A stretch of 64,000 bases of DNA from assembly GCF_010723735.1 (NCBI RefSeq), contig NZ_BLLB01000001.1:62001-126000 (forward strand), written 5' to 3'. Each line of letters begins with the position of its first letter. Positions within the stretch are counted from its first letter, which is position 1. A program made the translations under genes and the position numbers. This document shows positions 54,034-64,000 of this stretch, one piece after another. This DNA comes from Mycolicibacterium hippocampi. Its GTDB lineage: Bacteria > Actinomycetota > Actinomycetes > Mycobacteriales > Mycobacteriaceae. The notes beneath the pieces are model-generated. The model was given only the letters and a program-made list of their open reading frames with translations, was not told where the DNA came from and did no database searches.

Positions 54034-54463
54034 GTGACCATCGCTTCGCTTTCACCCGATGTGGGGCACGGCGTCGGTTCACCAACACTGTGTTGGCGGC
54101 CTTCTGCTCCACTTCTACGGCAACGATCGCCGCCGTCCCCACAGAATCGCGGCGACGAACGGGACCCGCGACACCATCGAAGGTGGCGCTCAAGCTGTCA
54201 CACTGAGCAACCTGGCTACATCAGGCAAAGCACCGCGCACGGTATCCGTGACGTCGCCAGACAGATCAGCGCGAGCAGCAGCACCTACGTCAACGAGCTG
54301 TCGCCGCTCCTCACAAATGGGAATTCACCATGACCGCAGGATCGCTCATCGAATGCCATCAAGTCGACATCTCCACAATGAAGTCACCGCGGCAGTGACG
54401 AATGTCGCTGCAGCGAGCTGGGTTTGGCGTCGAACTGGGTGCCGCCGCGTCGTCGCCACGGTG

Positions 54464-55459
54464 TCAGTCATCCTTGTCGGCGGTGCTCGGCAGGTCGGTA
54501 GGCCGTCGCGGCTGTTGGTGCAATCCGCGCAGAAACGCGTTGTAGGCAGCAAGTTCCGCATCCTCGCGTTCGACGTCGGCCTCCCTTTTCGCCGTCTCCG
54601 ACTCCTCGTCACGGCGCCAGCGGATGGCGAAGATCACTGTGGTCAGCAAAGCGACGGGCTCGCCATAAGACCACGCCAACGCGCCGGCCACCGCCTGGTC
54701 GGCGACGGGGTCGACGTTCCAGTCCGGTGGAGGATTGGCAAAGGTCTCAGTGAGCGTCCGCGGTGCCATCATCAGAATGACACCGATGAACACGTGCAGT
54801 GGCATTTCGACGAAGATGTCGAAGAAGCGGCCCAGGTTGCTTTGCCGGACCGGCAAGGGACCGGTCGACAGTATCGGCAGGATGAACAACAGGCCGCTGA
54901 CGAGGAAGAACACCTGCAGGGCTACGTGTCCGGCCACGCTGGCCGCCGCCGCATCGAATAGGTCGGAGAGGTACAGGCCGTAGTAGCTCAAGAGGAAAAC
55001 CGGAATAGTGAAGCCGGGGTGCAACACGATCCTGCTCGCCCGGCACCGAAGTCCAGCCAGCGCGGACATCACGACGTAACGTCCGAGGCCACTGTGGGGT
55101 GTGGACCTGAGTAGCAACCGGCCAGGCGCACCCAGAACCAGCAGAGGCGGAACGAGGATCGACAGCGTCAGGTGCTGAAACATGAAGGCACTGAACAAAC
55201 GGTAGCCATAGCCGTCGATGGCCAGGCCCGTCACCGCCGCCAAGGCGATACACCCTCCCAGGAAGCTCGCCGTCCGCGTCCACGCCCACTGGCGGCCTCG
55301 CGATCTGACGACTCGAACGGCGAGCACGTACCACACCGCCAATACCATTGCCAATACGGGCAGTAACGGAACCGGTGGCGGTAACCAACCGAGCATCGCC
55401 CAAATCGTAGGCGGTGAGGTGGGGAGCACTACCTGACCGATCACGGTTCCGCCCACCAT
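54464..55459 (-). CDS. CtaG-type cytochrome c oxidase assembly protein
   Basis: 331 residues, seven or so membrane spans. The family pattern is seen in FSAFMFQHLTLSILVPPLLVLGAP, AGHVALQVFFLVSGLLFILP and FVEMPLHVFIGVILMM. These His and Met residues are thought to bind copper for insertion into oxidase. A charged cytoplasmic tail follows. The start could be the ATG at 55459 (MVGGTVIGQ) or a downstream ATG (MLGWLPP). The TlpA-like gene ends 70 bases upstream on the same strand, giving an oxidase-assembly pair. Homologous to the second half of the protein at 36035. Confidence 0.88.
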   Translation of the reverse strand: MVGGTVIGQVVLPTSPPTIWAMLGWLPPPVPLLPVLAMVLAVWYVLAVRVVRSRGRQWAWTRTASFLGGCIALAAVTGLAIDGYGYRLFSAFMFQHLTLSILVPPLLVLGAPGRLLLRSTPHSGLGRYVVMSALAGLRCRASRIVLHPGFTIPVFLLSYYGLYLSDLFDAAAASVAGHVALQVFFLVSGLLFILPILSTGPLPVRQSNLGRFFDIFVEMPLHVFIGVILMMAPRTLTETFANPPPDWNVDPVADQAVAGALAWSYGEPVALLTTVIFAIRWRRDEESETAKREADVEREDAELAAYNAFLRGLHQQPRRPTDLPSTADKDD

Positions 55460-55529
55460 CGAGTCACATTGGCGCGCCCGGGTGTACGCCGGGCCCAGGG
55501 GCGACGTGGAGCCGAGGCGGGGTCGCCGT

Positions 55530-56150
55530 TCACCGCGGGGGTCCTGAGCCGGATGCGGTCTCGGCGGCGAGGCGACGGACCACCGGTTCGAGGTCCTCGG
55601 CGAGCAGCGCCCGCAGGAACACCGCGGCAACGCGATGCGACCGGTCCAAGACGATGGTGGACGGGATCACGGTAGTGGGATACTTCGCGCCCAAGGCGAT
55701 CATCGTGCGCATCGGTGGGTCGTATATCGATGGGAAGGTGACCTTGCGATCGACGATGAAGTCGACCGCAGCTTGGCGGTTGTTGTCGCGGACGTCGATA
55801 CCAAGGAAGGCGACCCCCTCGTTTCGGGTCGCGTCGTACACCCTTTGCAATTCGGGCATCTCGGTCCGACAGGGACCACACCACTGACCCCACACGTTGA
55901 TCACCACCACCTGCTCGGCGAAGTCATCGAGTGACAACGTGCGGTTGGGGTCCATAAGGTCGGGTCCGCGTATCGGCCCCGGTCGACCACGACTCAAAGG
56001 TGGATCGTAGAAGATGTCGACCTGCCCCCCTGGCGACACGAACTCGAACGTGCCACCCTGCGCGACGGCGTCGTCTCCGCTGGAGCATCCTGACACTGCG
56101 ACACCCAGCAGCAACGCGCTCAGGCCCGCCGCGGTGCAACGCCGTATCAT
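55530..56150 (-). CDS. TlpA-like thioredoxin-fold lipoprotein
   Basis: 206 residues. A lipoprotein signal (GLSALLLGVAVSGCSSGDD) precedes a thioredoxin fold with NVWGQWCGPCRTEMPEL and the cis-Pro in TTVIPSTIVLD. It probably reduces disulfides outside the membrane, for cytochrome c or for copper insertion into CtaC, with electrons from CcdA. The ATG at 56150 starts the signal peptide; the frame is open to 56291. Operator 10 is about 200 bases upstream, which leaves a long leader or an unrecognised start. It is followed by ctaG. Confidence 0.9.
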   Translation of the reverse strand: MIRRCTAAGLSALLLGVAVSGCSSGDDAVAQGGTFEFVSPGGQVDIFYDPPLSRGRPGPIRGPDLMDPNRTLSLDDFAEQVVVINVWGQWCGPCRTEMPELQRVYDATRNEGVAFLGIDVRDNNRQAAVDFIVDRKVTFPSIYDPPMRTMIALGAKYPTTVIPSTIVLDRSHRVAAVFLRALLAEDLEPVVRRLAAETASGSGPPR

Positions 56151-56352
56151 CGGTGGCCAAAGTATCGGAGATCGCCGCCGTCGCCAACGCTCAGCGCCCA
56201 TGTCCATGTGCCGCTTCGGGGGAACCCTCCGGGCGCCCCGTTGAGTCGATGGGTCAGTCCAAGTGCCACTCGCGCGGAGCATGCTGCGCATCGACCCGAC
56301 GACCTCCGTGACTGGGCGTGCGGCGCCGGCGGGGCCCGGTCAGCACGGCGCC

Positions 56353-56375
56353 TTCTACGTAGAGACTACGTAGAA
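56353..56375. promoter_or_regulatory. BlaI-type operator 10, perfect dyad
   Basis: TTCTACGTAG-AGA-CTACGTAGAA upstream of the TlpA-like gene. Confidence 0.8.
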
Positions 56376-56568
56376 GCCTAGCGCAACCACTCACGACGAA
56401 TGCCGGGACGACGACGACAGTGATGAGCCGGACCGACCATGCGGCAATCCGAGGCAGAGGATAGGGGCACCCCTCCGCCGAAAAATCGCGAGCGAACAAG
56501 GGCCGCCCGTACATCGTTGGCGGTCATCACGATTTTGTTGCTCGGCTGAACATCCACGCGCCTTCATG

Positions 56569-57579
<1,011 letters not shown>

Positions 57580-57755
57580 TTGTGCGATAGTTGCGCGTTG
57601 GGGGACCCCGATTTGAGTCGTCCGGAAGGCGAAGCGGGAGAATGCTTTTTGGACCGCGTTCCTTGCGGTGGAGCACGCGAGATGCAACCGTGCAGACGAT
57701 GATCCTTGCCATGCGCGTGGACATTGGACGCGGTTGCTCGTAATCTTTCCGTGAC

Positions 57756-57763
57756 CTACGTAG
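57756..57763. promoter_or_regulatory. BlaI-type operator 12 (core palindrome)
   Basis: CTACGTAG followed by CTAG, about 15 bases before the NlpC/P60 start. A repressor bound here would block the start region directly. Confidence 0.55.
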
Positions 57764-57774
57764 CTAGACCATAG

Positions 57775-58899
57775 ATGTCCCTGCGTGTGAGGATTGATGT
57801 TTTGAGGATGAACCGCCCTGCCGCAGTATGCCGATCGGCGGGTGCTCTCGTCGTGGCGGTAGTGTTGGCACTGACACTCGGCGATTCGGCGGGTATCGGG
57901 CGGGCCGATCCGGCTTCCGATGCCCTGGCCCGCTTGACGGAGCTCTCTCGCGAGGCCGAGCAGACCACAGAGGCCGTGTATTCGGCCGAACTAGACCTCG
58001 AGGCGAAACTAGCGGCGCAGCGCACGGCTGAGGATCGTCAACGCTCCGAACTGGAGGCGATGACCGTGGCGCGGGCCAATCTCGCCGAGTATCAGACCGC
58101 CGTGAACCAGGTGGCGGCCGCGTCGTACATGGGCGGTTCCACCAGCACAATCAGCGCGGCGCTGAACGCGGAGTCTCCGCAACGCCTACTGGACGACCTT
58201 TCGGCCAGCAAGGTGATGGCGGCTCAGATGTCGGACCGCATCAAGGCCTTTCGCGCTGCATCGGCCCGGGCCGACGACGCAGCGCGCGCGGCGCAGTCAT
58301 CGGCGCTGGCAGCCCGTACCGCCGCGGAGCAGGCATCAGCCGTCCGCGCAGGCCTGCAATCCAAGCAGAGTCGGCTGCGAACACAGATAGCAGAAGTAGA
58401 GGCGCTCTACCGCGCACTGACTCCCGACCAGCGTGCGGCGCTCGCCGATCCCGGGCCGGTGCCGCCCGCGCCGCCGGCCCCACCAGCGGCAAACCCCGCC
58501 ATCATGGCATTGCCCGAGGCGATAGCGCCGGCGGGGCCGGGTCCGTCCAATGCGCCCGGTGGGGCAGCGGTCGTGCAGGCGGCGTTGACCCGTGTGGGTG
58601 CGCCCTATTCGTGGGGTGCGACAGGACCAGATGCGTTCGACTGCTCGGGGCTCATCAAGTGGGCGTTCCTGCAGAACGGCAAGTCGCTGCCGCGATCTAG
58701 TCAGGCGCTGGCGGCGGGCGGAGAACCCGTGGCGACGGCCGAAGTGCAGCCCGGCGACATCGTCACTTTCTACTCGGACGCCTCGCACGCGGGCATCTAC
58801 ATTGGCGATGGGAACATGGTGCATGCCTCGACGTACGGCACTCCGGTGAAAGTGGCGCCGATCTCGTCGGCGCCGATCTACAACGTGCGCCGCTACTAG
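57775..58899 (+). CDS. RipA/RipC-like NlpC/P60 endopeptidase with coiled coil
   Basis: 374 residues. A signal peptide (ALVVAVVLALTLGDSAGIGRA) is followed by a long coiled coil (about 45-225, rich in Ala, Glu and Arg) and a Pro/Ala linker. The NlpC/P60 domain carries PYSWGATGPDAFDCSGLIKW and the His in SHAGIYIGDGNMVHAS. It is a different subtype from the other two NlpC proteins: it lacks the MGRNFL block and the PSRG insert. The start is an ATG at 57775; an internal ATG (MNRPAAV, 57808) is possible. Divergent from ctaE. Confidence 0.9.
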   Translation: MSLRVRIDVLRMNRPAAVCRSAGALVVAVVLALTLGDSAGIGRADPASDALARLTELSREAEQTTEAVYSAELDLEAKLAAQRTAEDRQRSELEAMTVARANLAEYQTAVNQVAAASYMGGSTSTISAALNAESPQRLLDDLSASKVMAAQMSDRIKAFRAASARADDAARAAQSSALAARTAAEQASAVRAGLQSKQSRLRTQIAEVEALYRALTPDQRAALADPGPVPPAPPAPPAANPAIMALPEAIAPAGPGPSNAPGGAAVVQAALTRVGAPYSWGATGPDAFDCSGLIKWAFLQNGKSLPRSSQALAAGGEPVATAEVQPGDIVTFYSDASHAGIYIGDGNMVHASTYGTPVKVAPISSAPIYNVRRY

Positions 58900-59141
58900 C
58901 CGGCTACCGTAGCGTTGCCCGCCTTCACCTGCCCAGGCAATGTTTCAGTGGCCGAGTGCGTCGGCCATCCGCAAGGGGGCCCACCGTGTCGACGACATCG
59001 CGGCAATCGTTGTCGCAGGAGCACCTGCCATCTCAAGGAGTGACCAGAGGCGTGACTGACCTTGGCGTTGCCAGACCGGAACATAAACTCATTCGCGCGG
59101 ACCCCGGGTGGGTCCGAAGGACACGAGGCTCAAGGAGGACC

Positions 59142-59738
59142 GTGTACCTGGCCACGCGCGCCGTCATGACCACACTGGTGGCGCTGGCGTTCTTGCTGTC
59201 CGGAGTCGGGGTTGCTGCCGCGCACACCTCACTGGTTGGTTCTGATCCGGTGAACGGCGCGACCGTCGCCTCCCCATTGACCGCCGTCGTGCTGAACTTC
59301 TCCGAAGAAATCAATCCAGCGTTCGCTGACGTCGCCGTTACCAGCGCTGATGGTCGAAACTGGGTGTCCGGCTCGGCAAGCGTCGAAGGTACGCGCCTCA
59401 CTGTCGCCCTCGGACCCGACCGGCTCACCGACGGCCTGTACACCGTCGGCTACCGCGTGGTCTCAGCAGATGGCCACCCCGTCTCCGGCTCGTACTCGTT
59501 CACCATTGCCGGCGTTGGCGAACAGCCTTCACCCACAGTTGCGCCATCCCCTGCAGCACCCAGCACCGATGAGCCGTCAGTACCGGCGCCCGGTTCGGAC
59601 ACCAAAGCATCCGTACTCACAGCGGCCGGCGTCGGCCTGGCCCTTGGAGGTGTGATCGCGTTCTGGCAACACAGGCGCCGTCGGAAGAACGCTGCCAATC
59701 ACCCCGGCTCTGAACCCGGGCCTTCACTTGGCAGCTAA
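59142..59738 (+). CDS. CopC-domain copper-binding protein (YcnJ/CopC type)
   Basis: About 198 residues from a GTG with AAGGAGGA upstream (an ATG at 59167 is the alternative). A signal peptide ends ...GVGVAAAHTSLVGSDPVNG, leaving the copper-ligand His at the mature N-terminus, the hallmark of CopC. VVLNFSEEINPAFADVAV and VVSADGHPVSGSYSFTI complete the domain. A Pro/Ser linker, one membrane span (VLTAAGVGLALGGVIAFW) and a basic tail anchor it. It likely works with the CopD half of the protein at 36035. Confidence 0.92.
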   Translation: MYLATRAVMTTLVALAFLLSGVGVAAAHTSLVGSDPVNGATVASPLTAVVLNFSEEINPAFADVAVTSADGRNWVSGSASVEGTRLTVALGPDRLTDGLYTVGYRVVSADGHPVSGSYSFTIAGVGEQPSPTVAPSPAAPSTDEPSVPAPGSDTKASVLTAAGVGLALGGVIAFWQHRRRRKNAANHPGSEPGPSLGS

Positions 59739-59902
59739 TCGGCCCGGGACCGCTCCATGAGAAGGCCAATAGGTTTGGTGCCGGCGCCGTGAGAGCCGTC
59801 GTTTACAGAACTGCGCCCGGGGTTAGGCCGGGCGTGTTGGCGTAGCACTCCACAGTCACGGTCGAATATGCCGAACCGGGGTGGGATCCTGCCAGGCGCT
59901 GT

Positions 59903-60568
59903 CTACTTTTGCTGGCCGAGAGCGTTTCGTATCGCAGCGCCCAGGTCGGCGTAAGTTTTGATATCTAACTGCTTCCCGTTGACGAAGAAGGTAGGCGTGC
60001 CCTGCACGCCGAGGGCGGTGCCGTCGGCGATGTCGTCCTTGATTCGCTCAAGTGTGGCCGGAGCGTTGTACGCCTCATCCCACGCAGCTACGTCGAGACC
60101 CAGTTCGGTTGCGTATCCGCGGAACACCTCGTCTGCCGGGACCTGCTGTTCGCCCCATTGACTCTGCGTCTCGAACATCTTCTTGTACATGGGTTCGAAC
60201 TGGCCTTGCTGCGCTGCTGCTTCTACCGCACGTGCCGCTCGTTCTCCGTTGAAGTGTCCGGGCATCGGGAAGTAGCGGGCGACGAAGGTGACTTGCTGAC
60301 CGTACTGTGCGCGCAACTGCTCAACGGCGGGGAACGCCGCGCCGCAGCCTTCACATTCGAAATCGAGAAATTCGACAAAGGTCACATCGCTGTCGGGCGG
60401 GGAACTGAGGCGATGACTGTTCTCGCGCACCACCTGGGCTTCGCCGTCACCCTGTGTTCCACCCGCTCCTGCTGTACCGCCATCTTGACTTGAAAAGTAC
60501 ACACCGGCGCCGATCACCGCAGTGATGACTACAAACACAGTCAGCAGAATTCGAGTCATTGGATTCAC
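59903..60568 (-). CDS. DsbA-like membrane-anchored thiol-disulfide protein
   Basis: 221 residues. An N-terminal anchor (ILLTVFVVITAVIGAGVYF) precedes a DsbA/Thioredoxin_4 fold with FLDFECEGCGAAFPAVEQL and the cis-Pro in VQGTPTFFVNGK. It would form or exchange disulfides in exported proteins. The GTG at 60568 (VNPMTRILL) has AAAGGAA nine bases before; ATG at 60559 is the alternative. Operator 13 lies 45 bases upstream. With CcdA and the TlpA-like protein it completes an extracytoplasmic redox set. Confidence 0.9.
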   Translation of the reverse strand: MNPMTRILLTVFVVITAVIGAGVYFSSQDGGTAGAGGTQGDGEAQVVRENSHRLSSPPDSDVTFVEFLDFECEGCGAAFPAVEQLRAQYGQQVTFVARYFPMPGHFNGERAARAVEAAAQQGQFEPMYKKMFETQSQWGEQQVPADEVFRGYATELGLDVAAWDEAYNAPATLERIKDDIADGTALGVQGTPTFFVNGKQLDIKTYADLGAAIRNALGQQK

Positions 60569-61128
60569 GTCGGGAGTTCCTTTCGCTCCGCAGCGCTCTC
60601 TGAGCCTGAGCAATCTACGGTGTATCTACGTAAATAGTTCTACCACGATAGCTCTTCTCAACGTTCAAGCGTCCCTCGCTTGGCTTCCTACTCCGCTCAA
60701 GCGTTCGGAGTGCACCGCGGATCAGGGTTCATGGCGACATGCACACATGCTTATCGCCTTTTGGCGAGGGAGCGTTGGAGAGGTCGATCTAACCACCGTG
60801 TTGCGTCCCCGTGCTTGCCGATTCTGGTTGTTCATCACCACGATTCGGAGCACACCCGGAACCAATCACTGCCGGGCTCGATGTCGGGGGCGTTTCGAAA
60901 ACCTTTGCGGTAATTATGTCGACATCAGTCCGATGCCTTCGCCCGCCGATACCTGCTGCGCTCCGTCTACCTCACCGCAGCCTGCCGCTACCGTTGGCAC
61001 AGATACACTCCGCTCCCCGGGTCAGCAGGCCGTCAAACTGTCATCCGCCCCGTGCTTGAAGCCGTTCACCGATCCTCAGGCTTGAACCGCGCGGACTGGC
61101 GCACGTAGTGCGGCTTATCACACACTGG
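60569..61128. other. Intergenic region with operator
   Basis: No gene is supported between the DsbA-like gene and the 3' end of the L,D-transpeptidase gene, apart from operator 13. Frames here lack recognisable domains. Confidence 0.45.
60613..60635. promoter_or_regulatory. BlaI-type operator 13
   Basis: ATCTAC-GGTGTAT-CTACGTAAAT upstream of the DsbA-like gene. Confidence 0.75.
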
Positions 61129-62400
61129 TCAAGGACGCAACGCGCTGCCACTCACCCATTCGTCCCACGGCACAGACCAATCTCCGTTCTGCCACTGTTC
61201 CAGCGGGGCGCCGCCGGTATTGCGGACCTCGACAACATCGCCCGGATTTGCGAAGTCGTAGTACCACTCGGCGTTTTCCGCGCTCAGATTTAAACAGCCC
61301 GCCGAAACGTTGGTGTTTCCCTGCGCCCACACCGTCGCTTCGCGGTCATGGAGGTAGATGCCGTCGGGACTGATCCGCACTGCGTGCGGGACGCTGATCT
61401 TGTATCCCGATGCAGAATCGACGGGCAATCCGTAGGTCGACGAGTCCATCAAGACCGGATTCTGTTTCTCCATCACCGTGTAAACCCCAGGCTGTGTCCA
61501 GAAAGCAATCGTCTTGCCCCCAACAGTCTGCGTCCCGCCCCTGCCCATCGATGTCGGCATCGTGCGGACCAAACGGCCGTTCTCGTAGACACTGACCTGT
61601 TTGGTCGTGTCATCGGCGATCGCCACCCGAGATGGCCCGATCCGGAAACCGACTTGCTTGTCCTGTTCTCCGAATAACCCACCACCCAGATCAGTGCCGT
61701 AGAGATCGGCTTTGACCGTGACCTCGGTCCCGGAAGGAAAATATTCACGGGGCCGCCAGTGCGCCTTGCGATCGTTGACCCACATCCAGGAACCGGCTAC
61801 TTGGGGCGACGTTTTGACCTGGAGGCGCGATTCGGCCGCAGCTCGGTCCGGGATGTCGGCGTCGAAGGTTGCCACGATCACGGTTCCGACACCGTAGACG
61901 CCGCCGTCTGCCAGCGACGCTCCGTTAGTCATGCCCAGCCTGACCCCGACCTGGGATTGCGGCGCGACGGTAGAAAACTCCGAAATGGACGTGACGGTGC
62001 GGGCGTCAGAGCCCCGGCCCGTCGCGCTGAGCCTGTAGGACCGTCCGTATCCGAGTGGCTCGGCGGGCTCCCAGGCGCGTCCGCCCCCCACCATTCGACC
62101 GGCAACAACCCTGCCCTGTTCGTTCTGCATACGCACATCGGTCAGGGTCCCAACAGTCGCGGTCACCTTCACTGCTCCGACAGGGACCACATCGCTCGCG
62201 CCTGTTCTGGGGAGAATCTCGATTGCGGGAGGCTCGGGCGCAGCCTGCGGCGTCTGCTCAACCTCCACAGCACCGGGCGCAGTCACCGTATTCGACAGCC
62301 GAGACTTGACCGCACTCGTCTGCGATGCCGTCACGAGCACCGCGACAGCCGAAAACACGCTCAGCGCTACTACTTGTCGGCGTCCAGTCAACACTTTCAT
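61129..62400 (-). CDS. L,D-transpeptidase-like protein with SAGC motif
   Basis: 423 residues, two Ig-like domains and a YkuD domain with IYLHDREATVWA and NVSAGCLNLSAENAEWYYDF, and the C-terminal WSVPWDEW tail of LdtB/LdtMt2-type enzymes. The usual SHGC is SAGC: the His next to the nucleophile is Ala. The upstream His (YLH) and Cys remain. The signal peptide begins at the ATG at 62400 (MKVLTGRRQVVALSVF). Operator 14 lies about 30 bases upstream. It may have altered activity or copper sensitivity. Confidence 0.9.
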   Translation of the reverse strand: MKVLTGRRQVVALSVFSAVAVLVTASQTSAVKSRLSNTVTAPGAVEVEQTPQAAPEPPAIEILPRTGASDVVPVGAVKVTATVGTLTDVRMQNEQGRVVAGRMVGGGRAWEPAEPLGYGRSYRLSATGRGSDARTVTSISEFSTVAPQSQVGVRLGMTNGASLADGGVYGVGTVIVATFDADIPDRAAAESRLQVKTSPQVAGSWMWVNDRKAHWRPREYFPSGTEVTVKADLYGTDLGGGLFGEQDKQVGFRIGPSRVAIADDTTKQVSVYENGRLVRTMPTSMGRGGTQTVGGKTIAFWTQPGVYTVMEKQNPVLMDSSTYGLPVDSASGYKISVPHAVRISPDGIYLHDREATVWAQGNTNVSAGCLNLSAENAEWYYDFANPGDVVEVRNTGGAPLEQWQNGDWSVPWDEWVSGSALRP

Positions 62401-62429
62401 CACAACAATCCGTCGGGTCGCGCTCCTGC

Positions 62430-62452
62430 TATTACGTACCCACATAGTAGTT
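62430..62452. promoter_or_regulatory. BlaI-type operator 14
   Basis: On the minus strand AACTAC-TATGTGG-GTACGTAA, about 30 bases before the L,D-transpeptidase start. Confidence 0.65.
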
Positions 62453-62596
62453 GGTGGAACGACCAACTGCCGTTCCGGCATGGCGACATAGCAGAAGGGC
62501 GGGCGCCCAGATTCAAAGCGACTGACTACCGGTGTTGGCGATATGTGTATTACGTCGTAGGCGGCGACCTACCGCAAATTACGCTCAACCTCTAGC

Positions 62597-62905
62597 TTAG
62601 ACGCCGGTGGGACCGTTACACCGGGTTACCACGTCCGCGATGGCCGCATCCAGGCACGGGCCTTCTCGGAAGCGGTGCTGAACATCATCGAGGTCGATGG
62701 CGACCTGGCCGGTGGCCGCTACCGATCGGAACGTGTCGGCCCCAGAGATCAGCAGGACGTCGGCGTAGTCCACGCCGTCGATCAATTCGACGGCGGCGCT
62801 GGTCACTCCGTGGAGCGTGGTCGCAATATCGGTGGGGTTGAAGAACTGTGAGGTGAGTTCGGCCATGGTGGCGCGAAGCCCCGCAGCGCATTCGTGGTCG
62901 TCCAT
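62597..62905 (-). pseudogene. Truncated GAF-domain regulator
   Basis: 102 residues. The sequence AVELIDGVDYADVLLISG ... FREGPCLDAAIADVVTRC is the first part of the GAF domain found in mycobacterial GAF-ANTAR proteins. It stops soon after GPCLDA, where relatives continue through the rest of GAF and an RNA-binding ANTAR domain. The coding sequence appears cut at the 3' end. The ATG at 62905 is chosen by similarity. Probably non-functional. Confidence 0.6.
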
Positions 62906-63190
62906 GCGCGGACCCTGTTTTCGCTCGTTAGGTGAAGCGAAAAGGGGGGCGGTAAACAAGTCGCGAAGAGCTAATTTCTCGACTGTCCTAACCACAGGAC
63001 GCGACGCAACGGCGCGATGCCGTTCCTGAGGGTGACACTACCCCGCTCGGCACAGGGCTGTGAGCACAGTCGTTCGCTCGACTAATGACATAACCGGAGT
63101 GTCTCGACGGATGAGGTGCATGCTGAGGGCAAGGCGATTGTGCCGCTTGCCGAGCAATGTGACGCTGAGAAGACGTGATGGGTGCGCCGC
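62906..63190. other. Region without a gene
   Basis: No feature recognised between the truncated GAF gene and the coiled-coil protein. Confidence 0.4.
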
Positions 63191-63598
63191 ATGCCGGAAA
63201 GCCAACCCGATAAATCCCTCCACAATTCCGCTCAGCGAGGCGAACGCGCTGGTGCACGTGCAGCCGAGCTAAGGGTTCGCCAAGCCGCCTTGAAGGCTGG
63301 TGCAGGATCGCGGCGCCGCGACGCCGAGCTTTCTGCCCAACGCGCTCACGAGGCCCACGAACGGGCTCGTCAAGCGCACCATTCCGCTGCCGAACGCCAC
63401 GAACGATCTGGTGATGCGCACGAAAAGGCCGCCGCAACCCATGAGCGCGCCGCCGCCGACAACATCGGCGACCCCGAAAAGCACCGTGCTGCAGCCGCCG
63501 AACACCGCATCGCCCGCGATGCCGACTACCGCGGCGCCCAAGCCGACTTCAGCGCTGCCGAAGACGAGCGATTTGAAAGGGAGGCACTCGGCACCTGA
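63191..63598 (+). CDS. Ala/Glu/His/Arg-rich coiled-coil protein
   Basis: About 135 residues from the ATG at 63191 (MPESQPDKSLH). It is almost entirely helical with repeated AHE(R/K)A units (AQRAHEAHERARQAHHSA, ERSGDAHEKAAATHERAAA). The composition resembles desiccation or stress coiled-coil proteins. There is no membrane span. Many His residues could bind metal, but this is not shown. Function unknown. Confidence 0.65.
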   Translation: MPESQPDKSLHNSAQRGERAGARAAELRVRQAALKAGAGSRRRDAELSAQRAHEAHERARQAHHSAAERHERSGDAHEKAAATHERAAADNIGDPEKHRAAAAEHRIARDADYRGAQADFSAAEDERFEREALGT

Positions 63599-63684
63599 AG
63601 ACCCCGCCGGATTGACCGGCTCGTTCTCGAGGAACGGGACGGCCTGTGCGCGAGTTGCCCTATTGTTTCTTCCGCGCTGCCGCG

Positions 63685-63918
63685 TCAGCCCTTCGGTGGG
63701 TAGGGGTCCTTCTTGCCGATTGTGTCGGTGTTCCGAATCTGGTTGTTGTCCTTGCGGTGGTCTCGAACCTCGCCGCCGCCGCTTCGTTCCGCAAAGCCCC
63801 GGGCGGCGTCATGCGCCTCACCCTGGGTGTCGTAACGTCCCGCAGCTTTTTCTGCACCGGAGCGTTTGGCGCTCCAGTCACCTGAGTCTTTGTCGTACTG
63901 CACGTCGTAGTCAGCCAC
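63685..63918 (-). CDS. DUF2188 protein
   Basis: 77 residues from a GTG with AAGGAG seven bases upstream. DUF2188 pattern: YDVQYDKDSGDWSAKRSGAEKAAGRYDTQGEAHDAAR in pieces, then a basic C-terminus (DNNQIRNTDTIGKKDPYPP). Members are small soluble proteins of unknown role, common in actinobacteria. It is the last gene in the window. Confidence 0.85.
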   Translation of the reverse strand: MADYDVQYDKDSGDWSAKRSGAEKAAGRYDTQGEAHDAARGFAERSGGGEVRDHRKDNNQIRNTDTIGKKDPYPPKG

Positions 63919-64000
63919 GGTGCTGCTCCTTATCGACTGGATCGCTTGTTCACAATTTACTCCCGCCGTACGACACGGACACTGAACCACAGCCAAGGGC

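Larger units (their letters stand above)
53690..54463. other. Intergenic region with an operator and a possible small gene
   Basis: Contains operator 9 (54013-54033) and the short minus-strand frame at 53802-54005. Nothing else is supported. Confidence 0.45.

Overview
The window looks like a mobile or accessory metal-resistance region from a high-GC actinobacterium, most probably a Mycobacterium/Mycolicibacterium plasmid or genomic island. The evidence is the mycobacterial style of the L,D-transpeptidases, Rip-like NlpC/P60 proteins, CtaD/CtaE, CsoR and P1B ATPases, plus insertion sequences at the left edge. I see no replication, partition, conjugation or phage genes, so plasmid versus chromosome cannot be decided. 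No tRNA, rRNA or CRISPR array was seen.

Layout. 1-3922: a 1.4-kb inverted repeat carrying two IS110-type transposase genes, with an IS481-type element at its centre. 4.3-12.6 kb: L,D-transpeptidase, two NlpC/P60 peptidoglycan hydrolases, an atypical response regulator, a BlaI/M56 repressor-protease pair, the deletion remnant of a copper two-component locus, and a broken F510_1955-type lipoprotein. 12.6-23.9 kb: copper core with csoR, a metallochaperone, CopA/CtpV-type ATPase, SHOCT protein, multicopper oxidase, two-component system, DUF305 lipoprotein, DUF302 protein and a CopB-like ATPase. 24.6-34.5 kb: a second metal module with CadC/SmtB-like repressor, P1B ATPase, DUF3703, sterol-desaturase-like protein, AraC regulator, two ICMT-like methyltransferases, a cyclase-YHS fusion, ZIP transporter and flavoprotein. 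34.9-62.4 kb: envelope and respiration genes. These are a serine hydrolase, CopD-CtaG fusion, CcdA, three more L,D-transpeptidases, Met-rich copper-type proteins, a second cyclase-YHS with its ATPase, CcsB, CtaD, M23 peptidase, a second BlaI/M56 pair, CtaG, TlpA-like and DsbA-like proteins, CtaE, a third NlpC/P60 protein and CopC. The right end holds a truncated GAF gene, a coiled-coil protein and a DUF2188 protein.

The organising feature is a repeated operator, ATCTAC-N7-CTACGTAG(AT), found in or beside the promoter regions of NlpC/P60 genes, two L,D-transpeptidase genes, the M23 peptidase, ccdA, ctaD, ctaE, tlpA, dsbA and the BlaI/M56 pair itself. It suggests one BlaI-type regulon joining peptidoglycan remodelling to cytochrome-oxidase biogenesis inside a copper island. 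A second motif, direct repeats of about TGAAGATTCGA, lies in front of copper efflux and periplasmic genes and probably marks the CopR-like regulator. CsoR and ArsR-type operators control two further modules.

Several otherwise intact genes are broken by small indels, often in C or G runs (ldt, M56 peptidase, ccsB, both IS110 copies, the F510_1955 gene). This raises the possibility of long-read sequencing errors rather than true pseudogenes.
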